Shown: in pieces, positions 26,336 through 36,039 of the stretch | How positions within the stretch are numbered: the stretch's first letter is position 1 | Layout: each line of letters starts with the position of its first letter | Assembly: GCA_041940025.1 (NCBI GenBank) | Contig: JBGTSY010000010.1 | Span: 19,925 to 83,924, forward strand | Direction of reading: 5' to 3' | Length of the DNA: 64,000 nucleotides | From: UBA5859 sp041940025 | GTDB lineage: Bacteria > Pseudomonadota > Gammaproteobacteria > UBA5859 | Program-made: the position numbers and the translations under genes | The notes under the pieces: generated by a model | What the model saw: only the letters and a program-made list of their open reading frames with translations | Database searches by the model: none | What the model was told of the DNA's origin: nothing

Positions 26336-27144
26336 TGGATTTTGCAACTATTCTATTTTTTGGCGCTGTGACATCTGGCGTGATTTGGGGTTTTGATGCA
26401 TGGGTATTGGCCCCTAAAAGGCAGCAAAACTTGCCTCCACCAGGTGAGGGTGAAGACGTTGACCCTCATGCAGGTGAGAGTAAACTGGTGGAGATCGCGC
26501 GTTCGATCTTTCCAGTGTTGGTGATTGTTTTTTTCCTGCGTTCATTTTTAGTGGAGCCTTTTCGCATTCCCTCTGGCTCTATGATCCCTACGCTATTGGT
26601 GGGAGATTTTATTCTCGTCAATAAATATGCCTACGGAATTCGCTTACCGGTGATTGAGCAGAAAGTGGTGGATCTTGGTGTGCCTGAGCGCGGGGATGTG
26701 GTGGTGTTTCGATATCCCTCCCAGCCAAATATCGACTATATCAAGCGCTTAGTGGGTTTGCCTGGTGACAGGATTGCTTATTATCGAAAACAGCTCACTA
26801 TCAATGGACAGCCGGTACCGAAGGAATTTAGTCGCATGTATCCGGGCAGCGGTGGCCATGTAGACGGTTTAACCGGAAGCGATGAATATTTGGAAGATCT
26901 ATTTGGACGTTCTCATCGGATCTTAGAATCGAGAAGACGTTTGGGTGCTGGGGAAGGAGAGTGGGTGGTTCCAGAGGGGCATTATTTCGTCATGGGAGAC
27001 AATCGGGACAATAGTCACGATAGCAGAATGTGGGGGTTTGTCTCAGATGAGTTCCTAGTTGGCAAGGCGTTTGCAATTTGGATGAACTGGGACAGCACTA
27101 ACAAACGGGTTGGATGGCGACGTATCGGAACCCTAATCGAATAG
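26335..27144 (+). CDS. lepB: Signal peptidase I
   Basis: 269 residues. Membrane segments at about 4-22 and 56-72, nucleophile Ser82 (RIPSGSMIPTLL) and general base Lys137 (YIKRLVGLPGD), plus GDNRDNSHDSR box E. It cleaves signal peptides of exported proteins. Overlapped by lepA. Confidence 0.95.
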   Translation: MDFATILFFGAVTSGVIWGFDAWVLAPKRQQNLPPPGEGEDVDPHAGESKLVEIARSIFPVLVIVFFLRSFLVEPFRIPSGSMIPTLLVGDFILVNKYAYGIRLPVIEQKVVDLGVPERGDVVVFRYPSQPNIDYIKRLVGLPGDRIAYYRKQLTINGQPVPKEFSRMYPGSGGHVDGLTGSDEYLEDLFGRSHRILESRRRLGAGEGEWVVPEGHYFVMGDNRDNSHDSRMWGFVSDEFLVGKAFAIWMNWDSTNKRVGWRRIGTLIE

Positions 27145-27170
27145 TGGACTCTTGGCAAGGAGGCCAAGTC

Positions 27171-27548
27171 ATGGGTGATTTTTATCAAAAGCAGACAGGC
27201 ATTACCGGTATCGGATTGATGGTTATTTTTTTCCTGATAGGATTTTTTGTCTTGTTGGGGATAAGAATGGTCCCTCTCTACCTAAATAATATAAAAGTGG
27301 CCAATATTATCAGTGGGCTTGATTCCATACCGCAGTTGGGAACCAAGTCTATTCCGGAAATCAAACAGGCCGTCAATCGTCGTTTTGAGGTGGATGATGT
27401 TCAATTTATCAACGGGAAAGATATCAAGTTTGAACGCGCCGATCAGCGCCTTCGTGTGGTGGCAGAATATGAAGCACGCACGCAAATTTTTGCCAATGTA
27501 GACATAGTGGTGAGTTTTAATGAGTCTGTTGAGTTAGTGACTCAGTGA
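27171..27548 (+). CDS. DUF4845 family membrane protein
   Basis: 125 residues starting at the ATG 27171, which has a strong AAGGAGG at 27157-27163. One N-terminal hydrophobic segment (about 15-35, ITGIGLMVIFFLIGFFVLLG), then PLYLNNIKVANIISGL and a soluble domain. DUF4845 genes commonly lie between lepB and rnc; function is unknown. The stop overlaps the rnc GTG start. Confidence 0.8.
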   Translation: MGDFYQKQTGITGIGLMVIFFLIGFFVLLGIRMVPLYLNNIKVANIISGLDSIPQLGTKSIPEIKQAVNRRFEVDDVQFINGKDIKFERADQRLRVVAEYEARTQIFANVDIVVSFNESVELVTQ

Positions 27549-28237
27549 GAAAACCTTTAAATCAACTAGAATCTCAACTCAATCTTTCTTTTCGTTCTAA
27601 AAGTCTGTTCAAACAGGCGTTGACCCATCGTAGCGCAGATAGCCAGCATAACGAGCGGCTCGAATTTTTGGGTGACTCAATCGTTAATTTTGTCATTGCG
27701 GAAGCGCTTTACCATAAGTTTCCTGGGGCAAAAGAGGGGGACCTCAGTCGCATGCGCGCCTCCCTAGTCTGCCAAAAGGGATTAGCTGTTGTCGCCAAGC
27801 GCTTGGCGCTCGGAGACTATATTCATCTGGGTTCAGGGGAAATGAAGTCTGGCGGTAGAAATCGTGAGTCTATTTTATCTGATACATTAGAAGCCTTAAT
27901 TGGCGCCCTCTACTTAGATAGGGGGATGGTCGAGACGCAGACACAGATTTTAAACTGGTTCCAGCACTCCCTTGATGCCATCGCCCCTGATGAGTGTCAA
28001 AAGGATGCAAAAACCAGGTTGCAGGAAAAGTTACAAGCGGAAAAATTACCCCTGCCTGAGTATCAAGTGGTCGCAACAAGCGGTGAGGATCATGCGCAGG
28101 TGTTTAAAGTGAGAATTGAAGTGGAGAATTTCGCACCTATTGAAGTTGAGGGCAGCAGTAAACGGCGGGCAGAGCAGAAGGCTGCCGAGCGCATTTTGCA
28201 GATCTGGTCAGCTTCCGAGACGGACGATGGTTTATAA
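27545..28237 (+). CDS. rnc: Ribonuclease III
   Basis: 230 residues with the catalytic NERLEFLGDS signature (about 37-46) and a C-terminal double-stranded RNA-binding domain (about 155-225, ending KRRAEQKAAERIL). It starts at a GTG overlapping the DUF4845 stop and overlaps era by 11 bases. It processes rRNA precursors and structured RNAs. Confidence 0.95.
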   Translation: MRKPLNQLESQLNLSFRSKSLFKQALTHRSADSQHNERLEFLGDSIVNFVIAEALYHKFPGAKEGDLSRMRASLVCQKGLAVVAKRLALGDYIHLGSGEMKSGGRNRESILSDTLEALIGALYLDRGMVETQTQILNWFQHSLDAIAPDECQKDAKTRLQEKLQAEKLPLPEYQVVATSGEDHAQVFKVRIEVENFAPIEVEGSSKRRAEQKAAERILQIWSASETDDGL

Positions 28238-29114
28238 GTCTGGAATGGTGGCGATAGTGGGTCGCCCCAATGTAGGAAAATCCACCTTATTGAATCATTG
28301 CTTGGGACAGAAACTCAGCATCACCTCCCGCAAACCCCAAACTACCCGGCACCAAATAATGGGCATCTACAGTGCCGAGAACGGCCAGATAGTGTTTATC
28401 GACACACCGGGCATGCATCAACGGCAAGGGCGTGCACTGAATCGCTATATGAATAAGGCGGCCACTGCCAGTCTGCTGGGTGTAGATTTGGTTGTCTGGG
28501 TGGTGGATGCGAACAACTATACGGATGATGACGATTGGATTTTGCAAAAAATTAAAAATGCAGATCTACCCTGTATTTTGGTGTTGAATAAAATTGATAA
28601 CCTAGCGGATAAAACGCAATTGCTTCCCAAAATTGAGGGCTATCTAAAGCGTTATCCTTTTCAAGAAATCGTGCCTATTTCCGCGTTAAAATCTGAAAAT
28701 ATAGAGGTGCTCTTAGACACGATTCTAGAGCACTTGGAAGAAGGCGCGCCAATCTTCCCGGAAGATCAATTGACAGATAAGAGTGAACGGTTTTTAGCAG
28801 CGGAAATCGTTCGTGAAAAGTTGACTCGAAGTTTAGGGCAGGAGTTGCCCTACGCATTAACAGTTGCCATTGAGCAATTTAAAGAGGAAAAAAAGTGTCT
28901 GCATATTGGGACGGTGATTTGGGTGGAACGTGACAGCCAAAAAGCGATAGTCATCGGCAAGCAGGGGCGGCGTTTAAAGCAGGTCGGTCAGGATGCACGT
29001 TTGGATATGGAGAAATTGTTTGCGCAAAAAGTGATGCTGCAATTGTGGGTAAAGGTCAAATCAGGTTGGTCGGATGATGAAAATTTATTGCCGCAATTTG
29101 GTTACCATGAATGA
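28227..29114 (+). CDS. era: GTPase Era
   Basis: 295 residues from the ATG at 28227 (overlapping the rnc stop); VGRPNVGKST, DTPGMH and NKID are the G motifs, and a C-terminal KH domain follows (GTVIWVERDSQKAIVIGKQGRRLK). It binds 16S rRNA in 30S maturation. The longer frame upstream of 28227 lies in rnc and is not likely to be translated. Confidence 0.95.
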   Translation: MVYKSGMVAIVGRPNVGKSTLLNHCLGQKLSITSRKPQTTRHQIMGIYSAENGQIVFIDTPGMHQRQGRALNRYMNKAATASLLGVDLVVWVVDANNYTDDDDWILQKIKNADLPCILVLNKIDNLADKTQLLPKIEGYLKRYPFQEIVPISALKSENIEVLLDTILEHLEEGAPIFPEDQLTDKSERFLAAEIVREKLTRSLGQELPYALTVAIEQFKEEKKCLHIGTVIWVERDSQKAIVIGKQGRRLKQVGQDARLDMEKLFAQKVMLQLWVKVKSGWSDDENLLPQFGYHE

Positions 29115-29142
29115 ACTCGATGCCTTAATGCATTAGGTAGAT

Positions 29143-29862
29143 ATGACTCAGTTATGCCAATCTCAGGCATATGTATTACATAGCCGTCCTTATCGCGAAA
29201 GCAGTCGTTTATTGGACTGTTTCACACGCGATACTGGGCGAGTATCCTTGGTGGCCAATGGGTTAAAGAGAAAAAATGCAGCGCATGGCGCCGCACAACA
29301 TCTTTTTCTACCGCTGCAAATCAGTTGGCGCGGGCAGTCTGGATTGTGCAGATTACTCAGTGCTGAGGCACTAGGGCCCCATCGTCTGTTGTCCGGGCAT
29401 GGGCTTTATACGGGGCTCTATTTAAATGAATTGCTTGTACGCCTGTTGGCGCTGCATGATGCGCATCCCCCATTGTTTGACCTATATGAACAGCAGGTAG
29501 GGGAACTCGCACTGCATGGACCCAATGAACATTCCCTGCGCCATTTTGAGATTAAACTGTTGCAGCAAATCGGTTTTGAGTTGCAGTTGGATAAAGATGT
29601 TCAGGGCACACCTATTCAGCCTGGATTACAATATTATTATCGTTTTGGTGAAGGGGTGCATGCCGCTTCTGATGAGCTCACAGCACGGGGGCAGGGCATG
29701 TGCATTGCGGGCGACAGTTTGTTGCAAATGGCATCGGGGAATAAGATGTCTTCCGAAACACTAAAAGACGCCAAGAGATTGATTCGCATGGCGCTACATC
29801 ATGTATTAGAAGGGCGTCCCCTGCATAGCAGAGCGCTATTTAAAAAGGTTTTAAAGAAATGA
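29143..29862 (+). CDS. recO: DNA repair protein RecO
   Basis: 239 residues, N-terminal OB fold (AYVLHSRPYRESSRLLDCFTRDTGRVSLVANG) and helical C-terminus, with normal family size. It loads RecA with RecR. Its stop overlaps the pdxJ start. Confidence 0.9.
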   Translation: MTQLCQSQAYVLHSRPYRESSRLLDCFTRDTGRVSLVANGLKRKNAAHGAAQHLFLPLQISWRGQSGLCRLLSAEALGPHRLLSGHGLYTGLYLNELLVRLLALHDAHPPLFDLYEQQVGELALHGPNEHSLRHFEIKLLQQIGFELQLDKDVQGTPIQPGLQYYYRFGEGVHAASDELTARGQGMCIAGDSLLQMASGNKMSSETLKDAKRLIRMALHHVLEGRPLHSRALFKKVLKK

Positions 29863-30605
29863 GTGTGACCGAAAATAAGTGTCTCCACCTGGGGGTGAAT
29901 ATTGATCATGTGGCGACCTTGCGCCAGGCCAGAGGTACTGCTTATCCCGATCCCATTCAGGCGGCTCAAATGGCAGAGGTGGCAGGTGCCGATGGCATAA
30001 CATTGCACCTACGGGAAGATCGTCGCCATATACAGGACAGAGATCTAGAGCGACTACTGGAAGTGGCGCAGATCCCGGTGAATTTGGAAATGGCGGTGAC
30101 AGAGGAGATGCTCGATATCGCCAGCCGCTTAAAGCCAGAGAAGGTTTGCCTGGTGCCGGAGAAACGCGCGGAATTGACCACTGAAGGTGGATTGGATGTG
30201 GTGGCACAGGCGCGGCATGTGCGGCAGGCCTGTGAACAACTGGCCGCAAATGGTATTGAAGTGTCTCTGTTTATAGATGCTGATCTCGATCAAATCCAAG
30301 CGGCAAAAGCCGCCGCAGTGCCGGTTATTGAGTTACATACTGGTCCCTACGCAGAGGCTAAAGGGGCGTTGCGGGAACGCGAATTGGCGCGTCTACAGAG
30401 TGCTGCTCAGGCAGCAATGGAAATGGGATTGAAAGTGAATGCCGGACATGGCCTTCACTATCACAATGTGCAGCCAGTGGCGGCGATAAAAGAATTAGCT
30501 GAATTAAACATCGGACATTCGATTATTGCCCATGCCCTGTGGGTGGGATTTGCCCAGGCAATCACCGAGATGAAACAATTAATGTTTCAAGCGCGTCAAA
30601 GATGA
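29859..30605 (+). CDS. pdxJ: Pyridoxine 5'-phosphate synthase
   Basis: 248 residues. LGVNIDHVATLRQARG, ITLHLREDRRHI, VNLEMAVTEEM and VNAGHGLHYHNV mark PdxJ, the last step of the DXP-dependent vitamin B6 pathway. It overlaps recO (ATGA) and acpS (ATGA), so all three are translationally linked. Confidence 0.96.
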   Translation: MSVTENKCLHLGVNIDHVATLRQARGTAYPDPIQAAQMAEVAGADGITLHLREDRRHIQDRDLERLLEVAQIPVNLEMAVTEEMLDIASRLKPEKVCLVPEKRAELTTEGGLDVVAQARHVRQACEQLAANGIEVSLFIDADLDQIQAAKAAAVPVIELHTGPYAEAKGALRERELARLQSAAQAAMEMGLKVNAGHGLHYHNVQPVAAIKELAELNIGHSIIAHALWVGFAQAITEMKQLMFQARQR

Positions 30606-30988
30606 TATTGGGGCAAGGGATCGACATCGTTCAAATCAGCCGTATGGCCGCTGGTCTTGAGCGATTTGGTGAGCCATTTGCAAAACGTCTGTTGTCCGCT
30701 TCAGAGTGGCCGGAATATCAACTGGCGCCACGGCCGGAGGCATTTCTTGCGAAGCGATTTGCTGCCAAGGAGGCATTTGCAAAAGCATTGGGGACTGGAT
30801 TTCGTGAGGGCTTGAGTTTTCGTCAAATTAGTGTGGTACACGACGATTTAGGGGCGCCAAAGTTCAAACTTACTGGTCAGGCTCAGACACGCATGCAACA
30901 ACATCCTGGCGCGCGTTTACATCTTACACTTTCCGATGAACGTGAATACGCTGTGGCGATGGTGACGCTCGAAGCCACTGATCTTTGA
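30602..30988 (+). CDS. acpS: Holo-[acyl-carrier-protein] synthase
   Basis: 128 residues from the ATG at 30602, which overlaps the pdxJ stop. GQGIDIVQISR and AKRFAAKEAFAKALGTG are the Mg-binding and catalytic motifs; it transfers phosphopantetheine to ACP. The upstream extension of the frame lies inside pdxJ and is not needed. Confidence 0.93.
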   Translation: MILGQGIDIVQISRMAAGLERFGEPFAKRLLSASEWPEYQLAPRPEAFLAKRFAAKEAFAKALGTGFREGLSFRQISVVHDDLGAPKFKLTGQAQTRMQQHPGARLHLTLSDEREYAVAMVTLEATDL

Positions 30989-31100
30989 TTCGTTTTTATG
31001 TTGTTAGTTAGGGGCACATTAGGCGCGAGTTCTGGTTCGCGCTAAAATACGCGCCCAGCCTGTTTTGGCAGGTGAGAATCATAGAAATTAGGAGAAGTTG

Positions 31101-32006
31101 GTGGCGCACCCGTTAGAATTTCCCACTATAGAGGCTTTCGTAGGAAATACGCCTTTGGTTCGTTTACAGCGTTTGGTCCCCACCGAGCGTGGCAATATTA
31201 TTCTGGCCAAGTTAGAGGGCAACAATCCCGCAGGCTCGGTTAAAGATCGACCGGCTATGAGCATGATTACCCACGCCGAGACGCGGGGGCAAATCAAGCC
31301 GGGAGACAGACTAATTGAGGCGACTAGCGGTAACACGGGCATCGCATTGGCTATGGCTGCGGCCATCAAAGGCTATCACCTGACACTTATTATGCCGCAA
31401 CACATGAGCGTGGAAAGACGGGCAGTGATGAAAGCTTTTGGTGCAGAGATTGTCCTGGTTTCTAAGCAAGAAGGCATGGAAGGTGCTCGTGATTTGGCGC
31501 TGGAGATGCAAGCAGAGGGCAAGGGGTTGGTGTTAGATCAGTTTGCTAACCCAGATAATCCCTTGGCCCATTATGAGGGCACCGCCGATGAAATTTGGCG
31601 GGATACTCAAGGGACACTCACCCATTTTGTCAGCTCAATGGGTACCACAGGCACCATTATGGGCTCTTCGCGTTATTTCAAGCAGCGCAATGATGCGATT
31701 CAAATCGTTGGCGTACAGCCGGAAGAGGGTGCCAGCATTCCGGGTATTCGCCGTTGGCCGCCCGCATATTTACCCAAGATTTTTCAGCCGGAGCGTGTGG
31801 ATAGAACTATAGATGTGAGTCAGCAGGAAGCGGAACAGATGACCCGAGCCTTGGCCGCCCAAGAGGGTATTTTTGCCGGGGTGTCATCGGGTGGTGCCTT
31901 GGCTGCGGCACTGCGATTAGAACAAGAAGTCGAGCAAGCCACTATCGTCACCATCGTCTGTGATCGGGGGGATCGTTATCTCTCCACCGATCTTTTCTCA
32001 AACTAA
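31101..32006 (+). CDS. cysM: Cysteine synthase B
   Basis: 301 residues. PLP lysine in NNPAGSVKDRPAMSMI, TSGNTGIALA phosphate loop, and the CysM-type motif SSMGTTGTI and PEEGASIPGIRRWP. It makes cysteine from O-acetylserine and sulfide or thiosulfate. The GTG at 31101 has a GGAG six bases upstream; a TTG at 31098 is the alternative. Confidence 0.93.
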   Translation: MAHPLEFPTIEAFVGNTPLVRLQRLVPTERGNIILAKLEGNNPAGSVKDRPAMSMITHAETRGQIKPGDRLIEATSGNTGIALAMAAAIKGYHLTLIMPQHMSVERRAVMKAFGAEIVLVSKQEGMEGARDLALEMQAEGKGLVLDQFANPDNPLAHYEGTADEIWRDTQGTLTHFVSSMGTTGTIMGSSRYFKQRNDAIQIVGVQPEEGASIPGIRRWPPAYLPKIFQPERVDRTIDVSQQEAEQMTRALAAQEGIFAGVSSGGALAAALRLEQEVEQATIVTIVCDRGDRYLSTDLFSN

Positions 32007-32030
32007 TAGTTAATCGGGATCGCTGATTGA

Positions 32031-33359
32031 ATGCCTCGTAAGCGTAAAAATAGAGCGATCCCTGATCCAGTAGAGGCGCAGATCACGGAGTTAAATCACG
32101 AGGGTAGAGGTGTCTGCCACATGGACGGAAAGGTCACCTTCGTTCGCGGTGCGCTGGCGGGTGAACGGGTGCGCTTTGCCTATACGAAGAGACATCGTGC
32201 ATTTGATGAAGGTCGGGTAATAGAGGTGCTGCAAGCTGCTGAAGCGCGCACCTCTCCTCCTTGTACCGCGGCTGAGATCTGCGGTGGATGTAGTTTGCAA
32301 CACCTGTCAAATGAGGCTCAGATCGCCCATAAGCAGCAGATTTTGCTGGAGCAACTACGCCATTTTGGAAAGGTGCAGCCGAAAAACCTATTGGCGCCAC
32401 TTTTGGGTCCAACTCTTGCTTACCGCAGTAAGGCGCGATTGGCTGTGCGTTATGTGCAGAAAAAAGGCCGCGTATTAGTCGGTTTCAGAGAGGCCGGTGG
32501 TGGATTGATTGCTGATCTGGATAGTTGCCCGGTTTTGATCTCCCCTGTGGGCGAGAACTTAGATGAACTCGCTGAGTTGGTAGCATCACTGAGTGTTTAT
32601 GACCAGATCCCACAAATTGAGGTGGCGGCGGGAGATCAACAGATAGGCTTGATTTTTCGTCATCTGGCACCACTAAGTGACTCAGATTTGCACCGCTTGG
32701 CATCCTGGGGTGCTGAGTTTGATTTTCAAATCTACCTGCAACCTGGGGGAGCAGATTCGGTACATGGCTTGCTGGCAACTACGCCAAGTACGCTGTCTTA
32801 TGGATTACCCACTGAGGATTTGCGGCTTGATTTTAAGCCCAACGAATTTACCCAGATCAACTACCAACTGAATGAAAAAATGGTCAATCAAACTCTGTCT
32901 TTATTGGATTTACACAGTACCGATTGTGTGTTGGATCTTTTCTGTGGTGTGGGAAATTTTTCGTTACCCGCCGCCCGGCGTGCAGGGGAAGTGATTGGCG
33001 TCGAAGGTGTGGAAACGACTGTGGACCGTGCGCGGGAAAATGCAGCGCGTAATGGGATTGAAAATGTACAGTTCTATTGTGCCGATCTGTCGAAAGACTT
33101 GAGCACGCAACATTGGTTAAAGGTTGCGTTTAACAAAATATTGCTCGATCCACCGCGCACGGGTGCGGCGCAACTCTTGTCTCATATTTCGCTGCATCAA
33201 GTGGATAAAATTGTGTACGTCTCCTGCAATCCTGCCACCTTGGCCAGGGATGCGGGTATTTTGTCTGAATTAGGTTTTATCCTCAGCGATGCGGGTGTGA
33301 TGGATATGTTTCCCCATACCGCTCACGTGGAATCTGTTGCATGTTTTGTGAAACAGTGA
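32031..33359 (+). CDS. rlmD: 23S rRNA (uracil-1939-C5)-methyltransferase RlmD
   Basis: 442 residues: TRAM domain (about 12-68), Fe-S cluster Cys78, Cys84, Cys87 and Cys166 (compare E. coli 81, 87, 90, 162), then SAM-dependent methyltransferase with LDLFCGVGNFS, LLDPPRTG and VYVSCNPATLARD. It sits between cysM and relA as in Pseudomonas. Confidence 0.95.
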   Translation: MPRKRKNRAIPDPVEAQITELNHEGRGVCHMDGKVTFVRGALAGERVRFAYTKRHRAFDEGRVIEVLQAAEARTSPPCTAAEICGGCSLQHLSNEAQIAHKQQILLEQLRHFGKVQPKNLLAPLLGPTLAYRSKARLAVRYVQKKGRVLVGFREAGGGLIADLDSCPVLISPVGENLDELAELVASLSVYDQIPQIEVAAGDQQIGLIFRHLAPLSDSDLHRLASWGAEFDFQIYLQPGGADSVHGLLATTPSTLSYGLPTEDLRLDFKPNEFTQINYQLNEKMVNQTLSLLDLHSTDCVLDLFCGVGNFSLPAARRAGEVIGVEGVETTVDRARENAARNGIENVQFYCADLSKDLSTQHWLKVAFNKILLDPPRTGAAQLLSHISLHQVDKIVYVSCNPATLARDAGILSELGFILSDAGVMDMFPHTAHVESVACFVKQ

Positions 33360-33362
33360 TCC

Positions 33363-35575
33363 ATGGTTAGCATTCATCGTTCTGCCTCACCCTCACAGTT
33401 GGAACCCATTGAGCAATGGATGTTCGATCGTATCGGCCGTTTTCCCGAAGAGGCGCAAACTCTATTAAATAAGGCTCATCTGTTAGTGAAACAGGGGTTG
33501 GCGTCTGCTAGTGAACAAGAATTGCCCATACTCATCAACGATATTGAAGGTGTCGGTGATTTGGTTTTGGAAACCATTACAGACGAAGTGGCGCAAGCGG
33601 CAACTTGGTTGATTCCCCTAAGACTTTCCGGGTTGATTGAACGTCAGGAGATAGAAACAGTTCTCAATCGCGATGTGTCTCAACTCGTCAGCGGAGTGGC
33701 TCAATTAAGTGAAATTCCCGACTGGTTGGAGTGGCATGCGCACCGCGAACAGAACGCTGATGCATTGGAGGCATTGCGAGAGACGTTGATGGTGATGGTG
33801 GATGATGTCCGGGTGGTATTAATCAAAATTGCGAGTCGTGCGCACGAATTACAAATGTTGCGTCATCAACCAAGCCACGAAAGGACGGCGATGGCGCGGG
33901 AAACATTAGCTATCTATTCACCCCTGTCCAATCGTCTAGGGTTGTGGCACTTAAAGTGGATTTTAGAAGATTACGCTTTTCGCTTTCTGGAGCCGGAACG
34001 TTATCGTGCGATTGCCAAGCAGTTGCAGATGAGGCGCGGGGAGCGTGAAGCCTATATTCAATTGGTCATCAATACGCTGAAGTCTCGTCTGAGTTCGGTG
34101 GGCGTAGAGGCCACTTTCTATGGACGTGCAAAACACATCTATAGTATCTGGCGTAAAATGCAACGCAAATCTATTTCTTTTGATGAGATATATGACGTTA
34201 GCGCCATTCGGGTGTTGGTGGATTCAGTTAAAGATTGCTATACAGTCCTGGGTGTTGTACATGAACTCTGGCCACATATTCCGAAAGAATTTGATGATTA
34301 CATCGCGAATCCGAAACCAAACGGTTATCGTTCTTTGCATACTGCGGTGAGAGGTCCGGACAACGGTAAACTAGAGGTCCAGATCCGCACATTTGAAATG
34401 GACAAACATGCAGAACATGGAATTGCCGCCCATTGGCAATATAAAGAGGGGGGCCGTTTTGATAAAAATTTAGAAAACAAAATTCGTTGGTTTCGTACCT
34501 TGCTGAATAAGGATTTTAAAGAAGAGTATTTTGATGAATTAATCGAAGAATTTGCTCAAGAGACCAGCCATGAAAGAGTCTATCTTTTGTCGGAGAATGG
34601 AGAACTATTCTCTTTACCTGAAGGCAGTACCCCGGTGGATTTTGCTTACGCTCAAGGCACAGACATAGGACATCGATGTCGCGGTGCTCGGGTGAATGGC
34701 AAATTGGTTGCGCTGGACACGCAGTTACGATCGGGCGATCAAGTAGAAGTTATCTTAGCCAAGAGCGGCGGACCCAGTCGAGATTGGTTGGATCCAGAAC
34801 TGCATTTTCTCACCTCATCCAGAGCGCGCGCCACGGTACGCTCTTGGTTTCGGCGTCAAAATAGAGAGAAAAATATCGATGCAGGTCGATTTTTATTAGA
34901 ACGGGAAATCAGTCGATTGGGACTGGAGGGTTGGAACTTTCAAAACATCGCCACTCTCTATCAGCTCGCCTCTGAAGATGAACTGTTCGCTGCCATTGGA
35001 CGAGGGGAGATCTCTTGCGGACAGTTGGCCACACTAGTGGCGCGAAGTGGAGCGGTTTGGTCTGCGGTGGTTCAGTCTCAAATGCCCAGTACTCGCTCTA
35101 AAATCGAACCCTTAGATGATTATGAAATATTAGGGGGGGGGGATTGCCGAAACATTTTGCCCTGTGTTGTAAACCTGTTCCAGAGCAACCTATAGTGGGT
35201 TTTATTACGCGTCAGCATGAACTCTCTGTACACCGTGCGAACTGTACTCACGCCATTCGTCATATTGAAGATGCGCCTGAGCGGTTGGTGAGTGTGTCCT
35301 GGATGCGGCGGCAAGATGAACCCATGGAAAAGGTTTCTTTGTGGGTACGTGCCTACGATCGTCAAGGATTGTTGTTTGAAATTACAAGCATCATTAATGC
35401 GGAGCAGGTAAATGTGGTGGCTGTGAATACGCGCTCTTATGCGGATGGATTGGCAGATCTACACCTGACGCTAGAGGCTCACGGGTTACAGCAGACCAGT
35501 CGCATCATTAATCGTATCAATACCTTACCTAATGTGGTGGAGGCGCGTAGCCAGTGGGAGAAGGATGCTGAGTGA
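33363..35575 (+). CDS. relA: (p)ppGpp synthetase RelA, interrupted by a G10 tract
   Basis: The frame from 33363 encodes the inactive HD-like region, the synthetase domain with EFDDYIANPKPNGYRSLHT (EXDD motif of RelA) and TGS domain, but changes frame at G10 (35133-35142) and stops at 35195. The C-terminal Cys-containing and ACT region (PKHFALCCKPVPEQPIVGFITRQ and onward) is open in the -1 frame to 35575. The full protein would be about 737 residues, near E. coli RelA (744). A -1 shift or a G-count change restores it. This may be a sequencing error, slippage or phase variation. Confidence 0.88.
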
Positions 35576-35734
35576 AGGTCGTGACTGTTATTTGCCGCCA
35601 ATTGGGAGCGGGGGATCAACACTGAAGTGACGAGTACCGGTACTGGTGTAATCAAATCATGGGCATACTGTCGCAGTACTGTCTCTGTATTGAAATTAGA
35701 TTGGTGTTAAAATCGACATTTTGCAGTCGCATTG

Positions 35735-36001
35735 ATGAAAAGTAACCGCGAATCCGAACAGTCCCCGAGTTGGTGGGAGGTATGTAAAAGTATCTTTGCC
35801 GCCGCTTTAGGGGTGCAGTCTGAAGACCAGCGGGCGCGCGATTTTACCTATGGAAAACCTGTCCCTTATATCATTGCTGGGTTGATTTTTACGGTTATAT
35901 TTGTCGCTAGTCTGTTGGCGGTAGCATTCTTGGTCACCCCCGAGTCTAACGAGCACAAGCTTCATCCGGCCCTGAAATATAAGCAGATAGACCAGCAGTG
36001 A
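35735..36001 (+). CDS. DUF2970 family small membrane protein
   Basis: 88 residues, with a SVLAA-like segment (SIFAAALGVQSEDQRARDFTYGKP) and one C-terminal membrane span (about 48-68), which is the DUF2970 layout. Start ATG at 35735, TTG at 35732 in frame. No known function. Confidence 0.72.
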   Translation: MKSNRESEQSPSWWEVCKSIFAAALGVQSEDQRARDFTYGKPVPYIIAGLIFTVIFVASLLAVAFLVTPESNEHKLHPALKYKQIDQQ

Positions 36002-36039
36002 ACTGTTTCTTTCAGCTTTGTCCTAACGAGTAGTCTGTT

